Of a DNA stretch of 64,000 nucleotides, positions 49,075 through 57,163 are shown piece after piece (the first letter of the stretch is position 1; each line of letters opens with the position of its first letter). Source of the DNA: Kiritimatiellia bacterium (GTDB lineage: Bacteria; Verrucomicrobiota; Kiritimatiellia; RFP12; UBA1067); NCBI GenBank assembly GCA_016296065.1, contig JAEDKA010000010.1, positions 1 to 64,000 of the forward strand, given 5' to 3'. The notes below the pieces were generated by a model. The model searched no databases and had not been told where the DNA came from. It was given only the letters and a program-made list of their open reading frames with translations. The translations under genes were made by a program, and so were the position numbers.

Positions 49075-52000
49075 TTACTCTGCGGACGCCTCTTCGGCGG
49101 GGGCGGCCTCCGCCGCCGGCGCTTCTGCTGCAGGCGCTTCGGCGGGGGCCGCTGCCTCCGCGGGGGCCGGCGCTGACTCCGCCTCGGCGGGCGCGTCATC
49201 CTCGGCGGGCTCCTCGTCCGCTGGCGCCGACTCGGCCGCCGGCGCTTCCGCCACGGTCTCCTTCGCGCCCTCGGTCTTCGCCTGGTTCATGCAGTTCTGG
49301 ATGTCCGTGCGGGCCTTTCCGTTCGGGAAGAGCTCCATGTACTCCTGCCCGTACTTCATGACGTCCTCCGCGAACTCCGCGCCGAGCTTGGAGTAGATCG
49401 GAATCATCATCGCGTAGCAGCGCTCCAGGTTCGCGACCTCGCCCGGCACCATCTTGTCGAACGGATGCTCCTCGTTCGGACGGCGGGTCTGCAGGAAGCT
49501 GAGAAGTCCGGACGCGGCGTCCTTGCCCGTCTCGATCGCCTCGTCCTTCAGTCCCATCGCCTCCTCGGCCGCCATCTTGCGCAGCTTGATCTCGGCGGAC
49601 ATGAGGTTGATCGTGTCCTGCTCCCACTGCGGCTTTTCCTTCCAGTAGTTGCGCAGCTTCTTGACGGAGGTGATCGCCTTGCCGAAGTGCTTGGCGCGGA
49701 GACCCGCGTCCTTCTCGGTCTTGCCCTGCTCGGACGCGACGTCGATCATAAGGCGGTGCGCGTCGACGGCGATGGACATCCTGGACATCTTGGGATCTTC
49801 GAGGAACTGGTCGAGCGAGTCGCACGCCTCGGCGTAGGCCTTGCGCTTGAAGAGAGCCATGGCCTGCCCGATGTGCGCGCGCGCCACCACGTACAGCGAG
49901 TTCGTGCCGGCCTTGTGCTTCGCCTTCTCGAAGGCCTGGTTGGCGAGATCCCAGCTCTTCGCCTCGATGAGCGCCTCGCCGGCGTTCACGAACTGGGAAG
50001 CCGTATACGCGCCGTCCGTGCGCAGCATCTCCGCGTAGATGTCGGTACCCTCCTTCCTGAGCCCCATCTCGATGAGGGACTTGGCGAGCTGCGGCTTCGC
50101 GTTCTTCGCCTCGCGCGAGTCGGGGAACTTCCTGGAGAGGCGGTCAAGCGCGTCCTTCGACTTCTCGAGGTCGCCGAGCGCCGTGTAGATCGTGCCGAGC
50201 CTCACGTACGCGTTCGTGGAGTACGCCCCCTCGGGATATGCGGCGAGGTAGGCCTCGTAGCTCTCCGCCGCCTTTTTGCGGAACTCCTCCTTGCGCGCCT
50301 CCGGCTTGACCATGCGTCCCCAGCAGTCGCCGACGATGAAGAGCGCCTTCTCCCTGAGGTCGGAATACTTTTCCTTGTCCGCCTTCGTGAGCGACGGATC
50401 GGCCAGCGCCTTGTCGGCGGTCTTCGCGAACTCGCGGAACTGCTGGATGCCGCGGACGATCTGCGCGGAACCTGTCTTGAGAGCGGCCGCGACGGCCTCC
50501 TCGGTCTCGTTCGTCTCCGCACCGGCGAGGATTTCGAAGCCCTCCTTCTGGTACATCTGCGCAAGCGCCATGCGCGCCTGCTCCTTCTGGATGCCGTCCT
50601 TCTCCAGCTCGACGTACTTCTTCATCGCGGCTATCGCCTCGGCTCGCTCGTCGAGCTTCGAATGGCAGTAGGACGCCTGCGAGAAGGACGCGGCGTAGTA
50701 GATGGAGTTCGTGTAGTACTTCTGGATGAGCTCGCACAGCTTGAGCGCGTCGCCCCAGTGCTCGCCCCTGACGGCCTCGCCGAGCATCTGCGACGCGGTC
50801 GGAGCCGCCTGAGCGTGCTTCCTGTAGTTGACGAGGAACGCCCTGTACAGCTTGTCGGCGCGCGCGAGCTGCCCGCGCTGCTTCTCGCTCGCCGCGATCC
50901 TGAGGACCGCATCGCCCGCCATCGTCATGATCTCGCGGTTGCGGTGGCCGGAGAAGCGCTCCGCCAGGTACCCCTCGACGGCGTCGGCGTCAATGCGCCA
51001 GTCGGCCGCCTGCGCGGACTCCTTGTTGGCCTGGATGAGGTCGAGATAGCCGCGGACGACCTCCTCGATCGCGTAGACAGACTCCTTGACCTCAGGATAG
51101 TGCCCAAGGACCTCGAGGTACTCCTTGATCGCTTCCTCCACGCGGTCCTCGGCCATCTTCTCGGCGGGCGACGCGAACTGCATCTTGCGGACCTGCTCAA
51201 GCTGCTCGGGCTTGATCGTCGTCTTGATCTTTGCACCGTAGTTCTTCTCGGCGAACTCCCTGATCTGCTCGTGCATCTCGCCCGCGTCGGCCGCCCAGGT
51301 GGACTCGGGGTAGAGGATGAACACGTTGAGCGCATGGTTGAACGCGCCGAGGTTGTTGCGCTTGCCGCCCGCCTTGTCGCCGAAGAGCAGCGACTTCACG
51401 CGCTCGTCGTCGCGCTTCGGCTTCTTGTACTCGGCCTGCGCCTCGTCCCAGAGCATCTTCGCGAGCATGAAGCGGCAGAGCGGCATCGGTGAGAACTTCC
51501 TGAGGCCTTCCTTGCCCTCGGGATCGAACTCGACGATCTGCTTGTGCAGGTCCTCGAGCTGGCCCATGTACTCGTTGATGGTCTGCTGCGCCTTCGCGAC
51601 GTCGCCCTTGAGGAGCTCGATGTTCGCCTTCATGGCGATGGCGCGGCCGAAGTACACCGGACGGTCCATCTCCCACAGCAGATCGTCGACGATCTTCTTC
51701 GCGGGGCCGAGGTACTGGCCGCGCTTCTTCGGGTCCTTCTCGTCCGTCGCGAGCTTCAGGTACATCTCGGCCGTCTCGCTCGCCACGTTGCACCATGCGT
51801 TCGCCTCGTCCTCGCCCTTCTTCTTGTTGATGAGCTTGAGAAGCCCCTCGTACACCTTGACGGCCTCGCCGAAGCGCTTGTCTCCGACGAGGATCTGCCC
51901 CCAGGCGTAGCACGCCTGCATGTAGAACTCGCGTATCTCCTTCGTGGGCTGGGGAAATGCCTTGAAGAACTCGTCGTATATCTTTGAGCAGTCCGCCTTC

Positions 52001-52392
52001 TTGCCGCGGAAGAACAGGTTGTTCGCGACCTCGAGCCTCGCAGCCCAGTACTTCGCGCTCTTGCGGTCGGGAAGCGCCGCGATCTTCTTCTCCGCCTCGT
52101 CGAACTTGCCGAGCGAGAGAAGCCCGCGGATCTCGATGGCGAAGAACTTGGTCTCGGACTCGGGCCACTTCTTCTTGGTCGCCGCGATCACGTCCTCGGC
52201 GAAGTCGGGATAGCCGTACTCGATGAGGCTCTCGACATAGCGGATCTCGAACGCAAGCGCGGGGTCGATCTCCTCGACCGGCGCCTCCGCGGCTGCGGGC
52301 GCCGCGTCCTGAGCGACGACGGTACACGATGCCAGCGGCGACACAGCTGCCGCCGCGCATCCCAGAAATACAAATGCCTTACTGCACATCAT
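49075..52392 (-). CDS. Large TPR-repeat lipoprotein of the Exb locus
   Basis: 1105 residues. Signal peptide ending VSPLASC, a lipobox, so probably a lipoprotein. The body is many TPR-like helical pairs (e.g. FDEAEKKIAALPDRKSAKYW, YLDLIQANKESAQAADW, AYTASQFVNAGEALIEA). The last ~65 residues are an Ala/Glu/Pro-rich low-complexity tail. TPR lipoproteins of this size are usually assembly platforms. First gene of the Exb locus by order. The -10 TATACT is six bases before ATG (nine before the second ATG), a leaderless-type start. Confidence 0.6.
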   Translation of the reverse strand: MMCSKAFVFLGCAAAAVSPLASCTVVAQDAAPAAAEAPVEEIDPALAFEIRYVESLIEYGYPDFAEDVIAATKKKWPESETKFFAIEIRGLLSLGKFDEAEKKIAALPDRKSAKYWAARLEVANNLFFRGKKADCSKIYDEFFKAFPQPTKEIREFYMQACYAWGQILVGDKRFGEAVKVYEGLLKLINKKKGEDEANAWCNVASETAEMYLKLATDEKDPKKRGQYLGPAKKIVDDLLWEMDRPVYFGRAIAMKANIELLKGDVAKAQQTINEYMGQLEDLHKQIVEFDPEGKEGLRKFSPMPLCRFMLAKMLWDEAQAEYKKPKRDDERVKSLLFGDKAGGKRNNLGAFNHALNVFILYPESTWAADAGEMHEQIREFAEKNYGAKIKTTIKPEQLEQVRKMQFASPAEKMAEDRVEEAIKEYLEVLGHYPEVKESVYAIEEVVRGYLDLIQANKESAQAADWRIDADAVEGYLAERFSGHRNREIMTMAGDAVLRIAASEKQRGQLARADKLYRAFLVNYRKHAQAAPTASQMLGEAVRGEHWGDALKLCELIQKYYTNSIYYAASFSQASYCHSKLDERAEAIAAMKKYVELEKDGIQKEQARMALAQMYQKEGFEILAGAETNETEEAVAAALKTGSAQIVRGIQQFREFAKTADKALADPSLTKADKEKYSDLREKALFIVGDCWGRMVKPEARKEEFRKKAAESYEAYLAAYPEGAYSTNAYVRLGTIYTALGDLEKSKDALDRLSRKFPDSREAKNAKPQLAKSLIEMGLRKEGTDIYAEMLRTDGAYTASQFVNAGEALIEAKSWDLANQAFEKAKHKAGTNSLYVVARAHIGQAMALFKRKAYAEACDSLDQFLEDPKMSRMSIAVDAHRLMIDVASEQGKTEKDAGLRAKHFGKAITSVKKLRNYWKEKPQWEQDTINLMSAEIKLRKMAAEEAMGLKDEAIETGKDAASGLLSFLQTRRPNEEHPFDKMVPGEVANLERCYAMMIPIYSKLGAEFAEDVMKYGQEYMELFPNGKARTDIQNCMNQAKTEGAKETVAEAPAAESAPADEEPAEDDAPAEAESAPAPAEAAAPAEAPAAEAPAAEAAPAEEASAE

Positions 52393-52398
52393 GTTGGA

Positions 52399-52404
52399 AG
52401 TATA
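52399..52404 (-). promoter_or_regulatory. -10 for the TPR/Exb locus
   Basis: TATACT six bases before the start at 52392. Confidence 0.45.
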
Positions 52405-52462
52405 CTACATTTTCTGTCGGAATGGCAAGGGAAAACGTTGGCCAAAATAACGGCGCGGGACG

Positions 52463-53746
52463 TCAGGCAAGGGCCGCCAGAACCTCCGGCAGGAGCTGCT
52501 TCTTGCGCGACAGCACGCCAGGCATGAGCAGCACGCCCGATTCCGCCCTGCGGTAGGGAAGCGCCCTTCTTACGGCCTCGTCGCCGCTGAAGAGCAGCTC
52601 CGAATTGCCGCGCACCGGGTCCGTCACCATGAGCGCCGCGAAGTCGAGCGCGCCATCCCTGCGAGCCTTGTCGAGCGCCGCCGAAAGCTCCTGCATATGC
52701 CTGTGGAACACGGCGAGATGCGACTCCTCGATCTGCGCCAGCACGAACTTCCGCCCCCCTTCGCAGTACAGCTTGGCGTCGCTCGCGACCGCCTGCTCTG
52801 CGGACATCGAGGTGAGCGGCGAGGCCACGGACATGAGTCCCTCCATGACCGATGCGGCGCTCTCGCCGCACAGCTTCTCGAGCCACGCGCACATCGCCCT
52901 GTCCTCGTCAGTCGTCGTCGGAGACTGGAAGAGGAGCGTGTCCGAGACGATGCCCGCGATCAGCACCCCCGCCACCTCCTTCGTCGGCCTCTCGCCCGCG
53001 CCGCGGAACATCCGCGCGACGAGCGTGCACGTCGAGCCGACGACATCCGACGTGTACTTGATCGGATCCTTCGTCGCCGCAAACGCGATGCGGTGATGGT
53101 CCACAACCTCGACTACCGGCAGCTCCTCGAGCCCGGGAATGCCCTGCTCCGTCTCGTTGTGGTCAACAAGGATCATCCTCACCGGAGGCGGCTCCGCGAA
53201 CGCGCGCTTCAATACCGTCCCGACCAGCATCCCGCGATCGTCCACGACGGGGAAGTGGTTGTGGGAGTTGCGGATCGCCGCAGACCTCACGTCGTGCACC
53301 CGGTCTCCCGCCGCCAGCACCTGGCTGCAGTGGTGGAGCGGAGCCTTCCCGACGGGGATCGAGAGGTCCGCGCGCTCTATGAACATCGACAGCAGCTTCG
53401 CCGGAGACAGCATGCCGACGAACCTGCCGTCCGCCGCCTTCACCGGAAGCGACGACTCGCCGGACGCCTCGAGCGCCCTCAGGGCGTCGACGAGCGGAAG
53501 CCCCGCGTCGATCGTGGGAACCGACGGATCGACGATGTCGCGAACGCGCACGTACACGTCGCGAAGCGCCCGCACCGGCTTCAGGCGAAAATGGTCGAAC
53601 ACCCACTTCGCGCGGGGCGGAAGCCGCCCTGCGCAGATGGGCTCCACGTCTTTCATCCCAGTCCGCCGCCTTAGGTCCGCAAGCGCGTACGCGCTCGTCA
53701 CGGAATCGACGTCGGGGTTCCTGTGTCCGCAGACATATGTCGTCAT
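52463..53746 (-). CDS. ppaC: Family II manganese-dependent inorganic pyrophosphatase with CBS pair
   Basis: 427 residues. N-terminal metal motif CGHRNPDVDS, the DHH-box motif VVEVVDHHRI and the C-terminal SRKKQ define family II. A pair of CBS domains (about 65-190, with NSHNHFPVVDDRG) is inserted between the DHH segments and suggests adenylate regulation. It splits pyrophosphate to drive biosynthesis. The -10 (53756-53761) lies nine bases before ATG. Confidence 0.85.
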   Translation of the reverse strand: MTTYVCGHRNPDVDSVTSAYALADLRRRTGMKDVEPICAGRLPPRAKWVFDHFRLKPVRALRDVYVRVRDIVDPSVPTIDAGLPLVDALRALEASGESSLPVKAADGRFVGMLSPAKLLSMFIERADLSIPVGKAPLHHCSQVLAAGDRVHDVRSAAIRNSHNHFPVVDDRGMLVGTVLKRAFAEPPPVRMILVDHNETEQGIPGLEELPVVEVVDHHRIAFAATKDPIKYTSDVVGSTCTLVARMFRGAGERPTKEVAGVLIAGIVSDTLLFQSPTTTDEDRAMCAWLEKLCGESAASVMEGLMSVASPLTSMSAEQAVASDAKLYCEGGRKFVLAQIEESHLAVFHRHMQELSAALDKARRDGALDFAALMVTDPVRGNSELLFSGDEAVRRALPYRRAESGVLLMPGVLSRKKQLLPEVLAALA

Positions 53747-53755
53747 AACCGTGTT

Positions 53756-53761
53756 ATTATA
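53756..53761 (-). promoter_or_regulatory. -10 for ppaC
   Basis: TATAAT nine bases before the ATG. Confidence 0.5.
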
Positions 53762-53773
53762 GCATATTTCCGA

Positions 53774-55363
53774 CTATTCCCAGTCGTACTCGCGCTCCTC
53801 GGAGCCGAAGCGCCAGCGCGCCGGACGGACGTTCCGCGTCCAGTCGAGCGGCTCGCCCGTGGGCTGCGCCTTCGCCGCGCGCCTGAGCGCCGCCTCGAGC
53901 GCCTCACGTATCTCCGGCGTCGTCAGCTCGCGCCTCCATGACACGAATAGCGCCGTCCCGGAGCGCGCCAGGAGATCGAGCCAACGCGAGTTGACTCGCC
54001 AGTCGATCGCACCTGGCTTAGCAAGCCCGAAGCAGTCTCCGTCGACCCGGTAGAACGTGTCGTTGTGGATGGCGCGCATGCCGAGCGTGTTCGGACCCAT
54101 CTTGCGCGTGCGCGCCCACTCCTCGCCGCTCGTGTCGTCGCCCGTGCGCTGAAGTTCGAAAAGCCCCGCCGCAAAATGGTCGATGGCGTTGCACCCGATT
54201 ATGAGCGCCTTGTCACCGGCAGCGTCGCGCATGGCCGCATAGAGCCCCCTGACGACCTCTGCGGTCGTGCGGCTCCTGTCGCGCCACTTCGGAAGCTCCC
54301 TCACAACCGGACTCTTCGCGAAGTCCATTCCCCACTTCCCGCACCACTCGTACGTTATGAAGTCGATCTTCACCATCTCGTAGCCCCATCCGACGAACCG
54401 CTTGATGTCGGACCGTATCCGCCCCTCAAGCCCGGGGTCGGTCGGATCCATCGGCACGCCCTCGTTGGGAAGTCCGTCGTCCGGCAGGAACGGACGGTAC
54501 CAAAGCCCCGGCCTCGCGTCCATCGCCTTCACGCGCCGCGCGACCTCGTCCATCTCCATTCCCCACTTCTCGTTCACGCCCTTCCAGCGCTCCGAGGCCT
54601 TCGCGGGGGCGGACCCCTGCCGTCCGTGCTGCCATCCGTCGTCGACCACCACGTACGGACGCACCTCCTCGCCCTTCACGAGCGAGACAATGAACTCCGC
54701 ATCCGCGAGGAAGTTCTCCGCCGTGTTCTTTCCGTACGCGCAGTACCAGTCGTTGTATCCGTAGACAGGCCCCGACGGAAGACGTGGCCTCGGGCACATA
54801 ACGCGGCAAAACGCGCGCCCCGCCTCGAACGCGCTCTCCCCCGCGCGGCCTCGCCGCGTTACGATGCGGCACGCGTCGAGCGTCCGCGTGCCGAGCTCGA
54901 CCGGATCCGACCCGGCGCGGCAGTCCAGGCTGAGGCGCACCCTGTCCGGGAAAACCTCCCACGCCGCGAACGCACCGGGCTGGACCTCGACGCCGTATCC
55001 ATCGACGCGTCCCGCATCAGAAACAAGGCAGTACCACGCCATCGCGCCGCCCCGCGGCGCATCCGCCGCGCCTGCGACAGGCCTCCACGCCGCGTCGCCG
55101 TATGTGCGCTCGAAGTCTCCGCCGAAGACCGCCGCGTCCGGACCGAACGACGCCTTCCACTCGATCTCGACGCGCGAAAGCGGATCCGCGCTGACGATGC
55201 GGACGCGTCCGTCGGACGACACGGCGACGGCTCCGGGGCGCGATGCGCCGTCAACCAGCACGGACGTCGGCGCATCAACGCGGAAACTCTCCGCTGCCGA
55301 TGCGCACGCAGGTAGGAAGATGGCCGCGCATGCTGCAGCGGCAACCACTGTGGTTTTGTTCAT
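53774..55363 (-). CDS. Secreted alpha-galactosidase-like glycoside hydrolase (clan GH-D, GH36/27-like)
   Basis: 529 residues from ATG 55363, which has GAGG six bases upstream; a GTG at 55375 overlaps the gmk stop and is the alternative. Signal peptide to about 28. An N-terminal beta-sandwich (about 30-210) precedes a barrel with YGYNDWYCAYG, VVVDDGWQHG, the nucleophile in MVKIDFITYEW and acid/base region RTGDDTSGEEW. Alpha-galactosidase or a related activity. It overlaps or abuts gmk (stop 55372), so it is co-transcribed with a housekeeping gene. A family D palindrome (55052-55070) is in its N-terminal half. Confidence 0.7.
   Translation of the reverse strand: MNKTTVVAAAACAAIFLPACASAAESFRVDAPTSVLVDGASRPGAVAVSSDGRVRIVSADPLSRVEIEWKASFGPDAAVFGGDFERTYGDAAWRPVAGAADAPRGGAMAWYCLVSDAGRVDGYGVEVQPGAFAAWEVFPDRVRLSLDCRAGSDPVELGTRTLDACRIVTRRGRAGESAFEAGRAFCRVMCPRPRLPSGPVYGYNDWYCAYGKNTAENFLADAEFIVSLVKGEEVRPYVVVDDGWQHGRQGSAPAKASERWKGVNEKWGMEMDEVARRVKAMDARPGLWYRPFLPDDGLPNEGVPMDPTDPGLEGRIRSDIKRFVGWGYEMVKIDFITYEWCGKWGMDFAKSPVVRELPKWRDRSRTTAEVVRGLYAAMRDAAGDKALIIGCNAIDHFAAGLFELQRTGDDTSGEEWARTRKMGPNTLGMRAIHNDTFYRVDGDCFGLAKPGAIDWRVNSRWLDLLARSGTALFVSWRRELTTPEIREALEAALRRAAKAQPTGEPLDWTRNVRPARWRFGSEEREYDWE
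55052..55070. repeat. Family D palindrome (inverted)
   Basis: CCGCGGCGCATCCGCCGCG, coding for ADAPRGG. Confidence 0.65.
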
Positions 55364-55371
55364 CTTATGCC

Positions 55372-55971
55372 TCACATTCTGCCGGAGAGGGCGTCGATAA
55401 GATCGCAGAGGCGCTTGTAGGCGATCGCGAGGTCGTCGTTGGTGACCTTGAACATGTATTCGCCCGCGCGGGCGATCTCGCCCTCCGCGTTCACAAGGCG
55501 GCGCTCGATGACCTCCTGCGAGTCTGTGCCGCGGCCCTCAAGCCTGCGGCGAAGCTCCTCCATGTCGGGAGGAAGAATGAAGATGTCGACGTAGCCGATC
55601 TTCAGCGGATCGTTGTTCGGCAAGTTCCGCACGTATTCGCGCACCTTCGCCGCGCCCTGCACGTCTATGTCGAGAATCATCGAGTTGCCCTCGGCGAGCA
55701 CCTCCTCGATCGGCGCCTTGAGGGTGCCGTAATAGTTGTCGTGCACCTTCGCGTACTCGATGAACGCACCCTCCTTGATGAGTTCCTCGAATCGCTCCTT
55801 TGTCTTGAAGTGGTAGTCGAGTCCGTCCTCCTCGTCTCCGCGCGGCTCCCTGGTCGTGCAGGATATGGAGTACACGATGTCGCAGTACTCCTGGAGTATC
55901 ATGTCTATGAGCGTCGACTTACCGCAGCCGGACGGTGCGGAGATAACGATGAAAAGCGGCTTTGTCTTCAT
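55372..55971 (-). CDS. gmk: Guanylate kinase
   Basis: 199 residues from ATG 55971. P-loop SAPSGCGKSTLIDM, GMP-binding TREPRGDEEDGLDYHF and the LID/core regions match Gmk; it phosphorylates GMP to GDP. The -10 TATACT is eight bases before ATG, so the message may be leaderless. A longer in-frame reading from 56025 is rejected because the promoter lies inside it. Confidence 0.92.
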   Translation of the reverse strand: MKTKPLFIVISAPSGCGKSTLIDMILQEYCDIVYSISCTTREPRGDEEDGLDYHFKTKERFEELIKEGAFIEYAKVHDNYYGTLKAPIEEVLAEGNSMILDIDVQGAAKVREYVRNLPNNDPLKIGYVDIFILPPDMEELRRRLEGRGTDSQEVIERRLVNAEGEIARAGEYMFKVTNDDLAIAYKRLCDLIDALSGRM

Positions 55972-55979
55972 AATCCTAT

Positions 55980-55985
55980 AGTATA
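55980..55985 (-). promoter_or_regulatory. Extended -10 for gmk
   Basis: TTTTTGGTATACT eight bases before the ATG. Confidence 0.55.
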
Positions 55986-56021
55986 CCAAAAACCCGGTGG
56001 CGAGGGAGGCGGCAATGTGCG

Positions 56022-56792
56022 TCACGCAACGCCGCCGCGGAGCGCGGACAGGACCTTTAGCGCCTGCACCGTCTCCCGCACGTCGTGCACACGCACGACG
56101 CTCGCGCCGTTGAGCGCGGCCCAGACGGCGATCGTGAGGTTTCCGGCGAGATCCTTGCCCGGAACCTTCTCGCCCGTGAGGCGCTTCACTATGCGCTTGC
56201 GACTCGCGCCGATGAGGACGCGCCCCATCCTGGCAAGCTCAGGGATCGTCTGCAGTATCTCGAGGTCCTCCTCACGCGTCGTTCCGAAGCCGATCATCGG
56301 GTCCAAATACAGGGGGACAGTCCCCATATCTGCGGGGACAGTCCCCTTAATTTTGGGGACAGTCCCCTTAAATTCGCCACCCAATCTGCAGGGAATAACC
56401 AATTCCGCGTTATTTTTTGCACATATCCGAATCATGTCGGCAATGGGCTCTTCATAGACGCAGTTAATAATCGACGCGCCTAGCGACAACGCACGCTCAG
56501 CCGTTTCGGGGTGGTAGGTATCCACAGAAATGGGGACAGTCCCCACTAAAGTGGAAGAAACAGATGGGGACAGTCCCCGCAAAACGGGCTCGATGCGAGA
56601 CCACTCCTCCTCCCAGGTGATCGGAACCGCACCCGGGCGCGTCGACTCTCCGCCTATGTCGATTATCTCCGCACCCTCTGCGGCAAGATTCCTCGCGCGC
56701 CGTATCGCTTCCTCGGGCGAATTGAACTTTCCGCCGTCCGAAAAGGAGTCGGGCGTGACGTTGACGATTCCCATCACCTTGCATGTAGTCAT
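56022..56792 (-). CDS. folP: Dihydropteroate synthase with palindrome-derived inserts
   Basis: 256 residues from ATG 56792 (GAGAGGAAT upstream). MGIVNVTPDSFSDGG, IIDIGGESTRPG, ISVDTYHPETA, DPMIGFG and GASRKR are the DHPS signatures; it joins pABA to the pterin pyrophosphate. Between the conserved blocks the gene carries five copies of the family A palindrome. One reads GLSP and one GTVP before ISVD. Three at an exact 21-bp period read KGTVPKI-KGTVPAD-MGTVPLY, replacing the loop before LDPMIGFG, which is longer in typical DHPS. Catalytic residues look intact, so the enzyme may work, but this needs testing. Confidence 0.82.
   Translation of the reverse strand: MTTCKVMGIVNVTPDSFSDGGKFNSPEEAIRRARNLAAEGAEIIDIGGESTRPGAVPITWEEEWSRIEPVLRGLSPSVSSTLVGTVPISVDTYHPETAERALSLGASIINCVYEEPIADMIRICAKNNAELVIPCRLGGEFKGTVPKIKGTVPADMGTVPLYLDPMIGFGTTREEDLEILQTIPELARMGRVLIGASRKRIVKRLTGEKVPGKDLAGNLTIAVWAALNGASVVRVHDVRETVQALKVLSALRGGVA
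56313..56367. repeat. Family A palindrome, three copies at 21-bp period, in folP
   Basis: GGGGACAGTCCCC at 56313-56325, 56334-56346 and 56355-56367. The period of 21 bp equals seven codons and keeps the frame. Confidence 0.95.
56532..56578. repeat. Family A palindrome, two copies in folP
   Basis: Copies at 56532-56544 and 56566-56578, in a loop between ESTRPG and ISVDTYH. They lie in different frames (GTVP and GLSP). Confidence 0.95.
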
Positions 56793-56818
56793 ATCTGCAT
56801 CATTCCTCTCGCCGCAAA

Positions 56819-56824
56819 GTATAC
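56819..56824 (-). promoter_or_regulatory. Extended -10 for folP
   Basis: TTTGTGGTATACT 26 bases before the ATG, leader with a ribosome-binding site. Confidence 0.5.
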
Positions 56825-56956
56825 CACAAACGCCGCGGTTCAGACAACGGCAAGGACAGCCAGCAGCCACTCGCGGGCCATCGCCCTCGTGTCGTTGTTC
56901 ACGGACACATGGCACCAGAACGTCGCCCACGCCTTCACTCCTCAGTCCCGCGGTTG

Positions 56957-57021
56957 AAACGCGCAAGATGCGCGTTTTACCGTTTGTTGACGACCGTGCC
57001 GCGCTACACTGGTAAAACGCG
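56957..57021. repeat. Nested hairpin and 11-bp inverted repeat
   Basis: AAACGCGC-AAGAT-GCGCGTTT (56957-56977) forms an 8-bp stem. Its right arm is also part of CGCGTTTTACC (56971-56981), which pairs with GGTAAAACGCG (57011-57021). The two pairings exclude each other, an attenuator-like layout. It may also serve as a terminator for the NYN operon. Confidence 0.5.
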
Positions 57022-57023
57022 GG

Positions 57024-57029
57024 TATAAT
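57024..57029 (+). promoter_or_regulatory. Orphan rightward -10
   Basis: GGGTATAAT, with transcription expected near 57036. The predicted start of the RNA (TCTCTGCG) could pair with CGCAGGAGA about 85 nt later, so a small structured RNA is possible. Confidence 0.35.
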
Positions 57030-57163
57030 GCCGATCTCTGCGTTATGATTATCGTCGTCAAGTGCAGGTACAAATCTAGAAGTGCGCTAAGCCCAGCCAA
57101 GGTCGTGGCCGCGCAGCAGGCGCAGGAGAACAGATATTGCCAACAATTTGGCTTGTGGGCAAA

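Larger units (their letters stand above)
56825..57163. other. Non-coding region with dyads and an orphan rightward promoter
   Basis: No convincing protein gene. It holds a hairpin (56957-56977), an 11-bp inverted repeat (56971-56981 with 57011-57021), and a rightward extended -10 (57024-57029) not followed by a recognisable plus-strand gene. A short ORF from ATG 57045 runs into sequence antisense to the NYN gene. Confidence 0.55.

Noticed and set aside
49465..51492. A 675-residue plus-strand frame opposite the TPR gene
   Set aside because: Leu/Arg/Glu-rich with repeated LRE-type composition; it mirrors the TPR code.
56313..56367. Possible CRISPR or VNTR in the folP region
   Set aside because: The repeats are palindromes of 13 bp at 21-bp period inside an open conserved gene; no spacers of CRISPR size, no cas genes.
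56793..56966. N-terminal extension of FolP to 56966
   Set aside because: The frame is open but Arg/Cys-rich and unlike DHPS, and the folP -10 and ribosome-binding site lie inside it.
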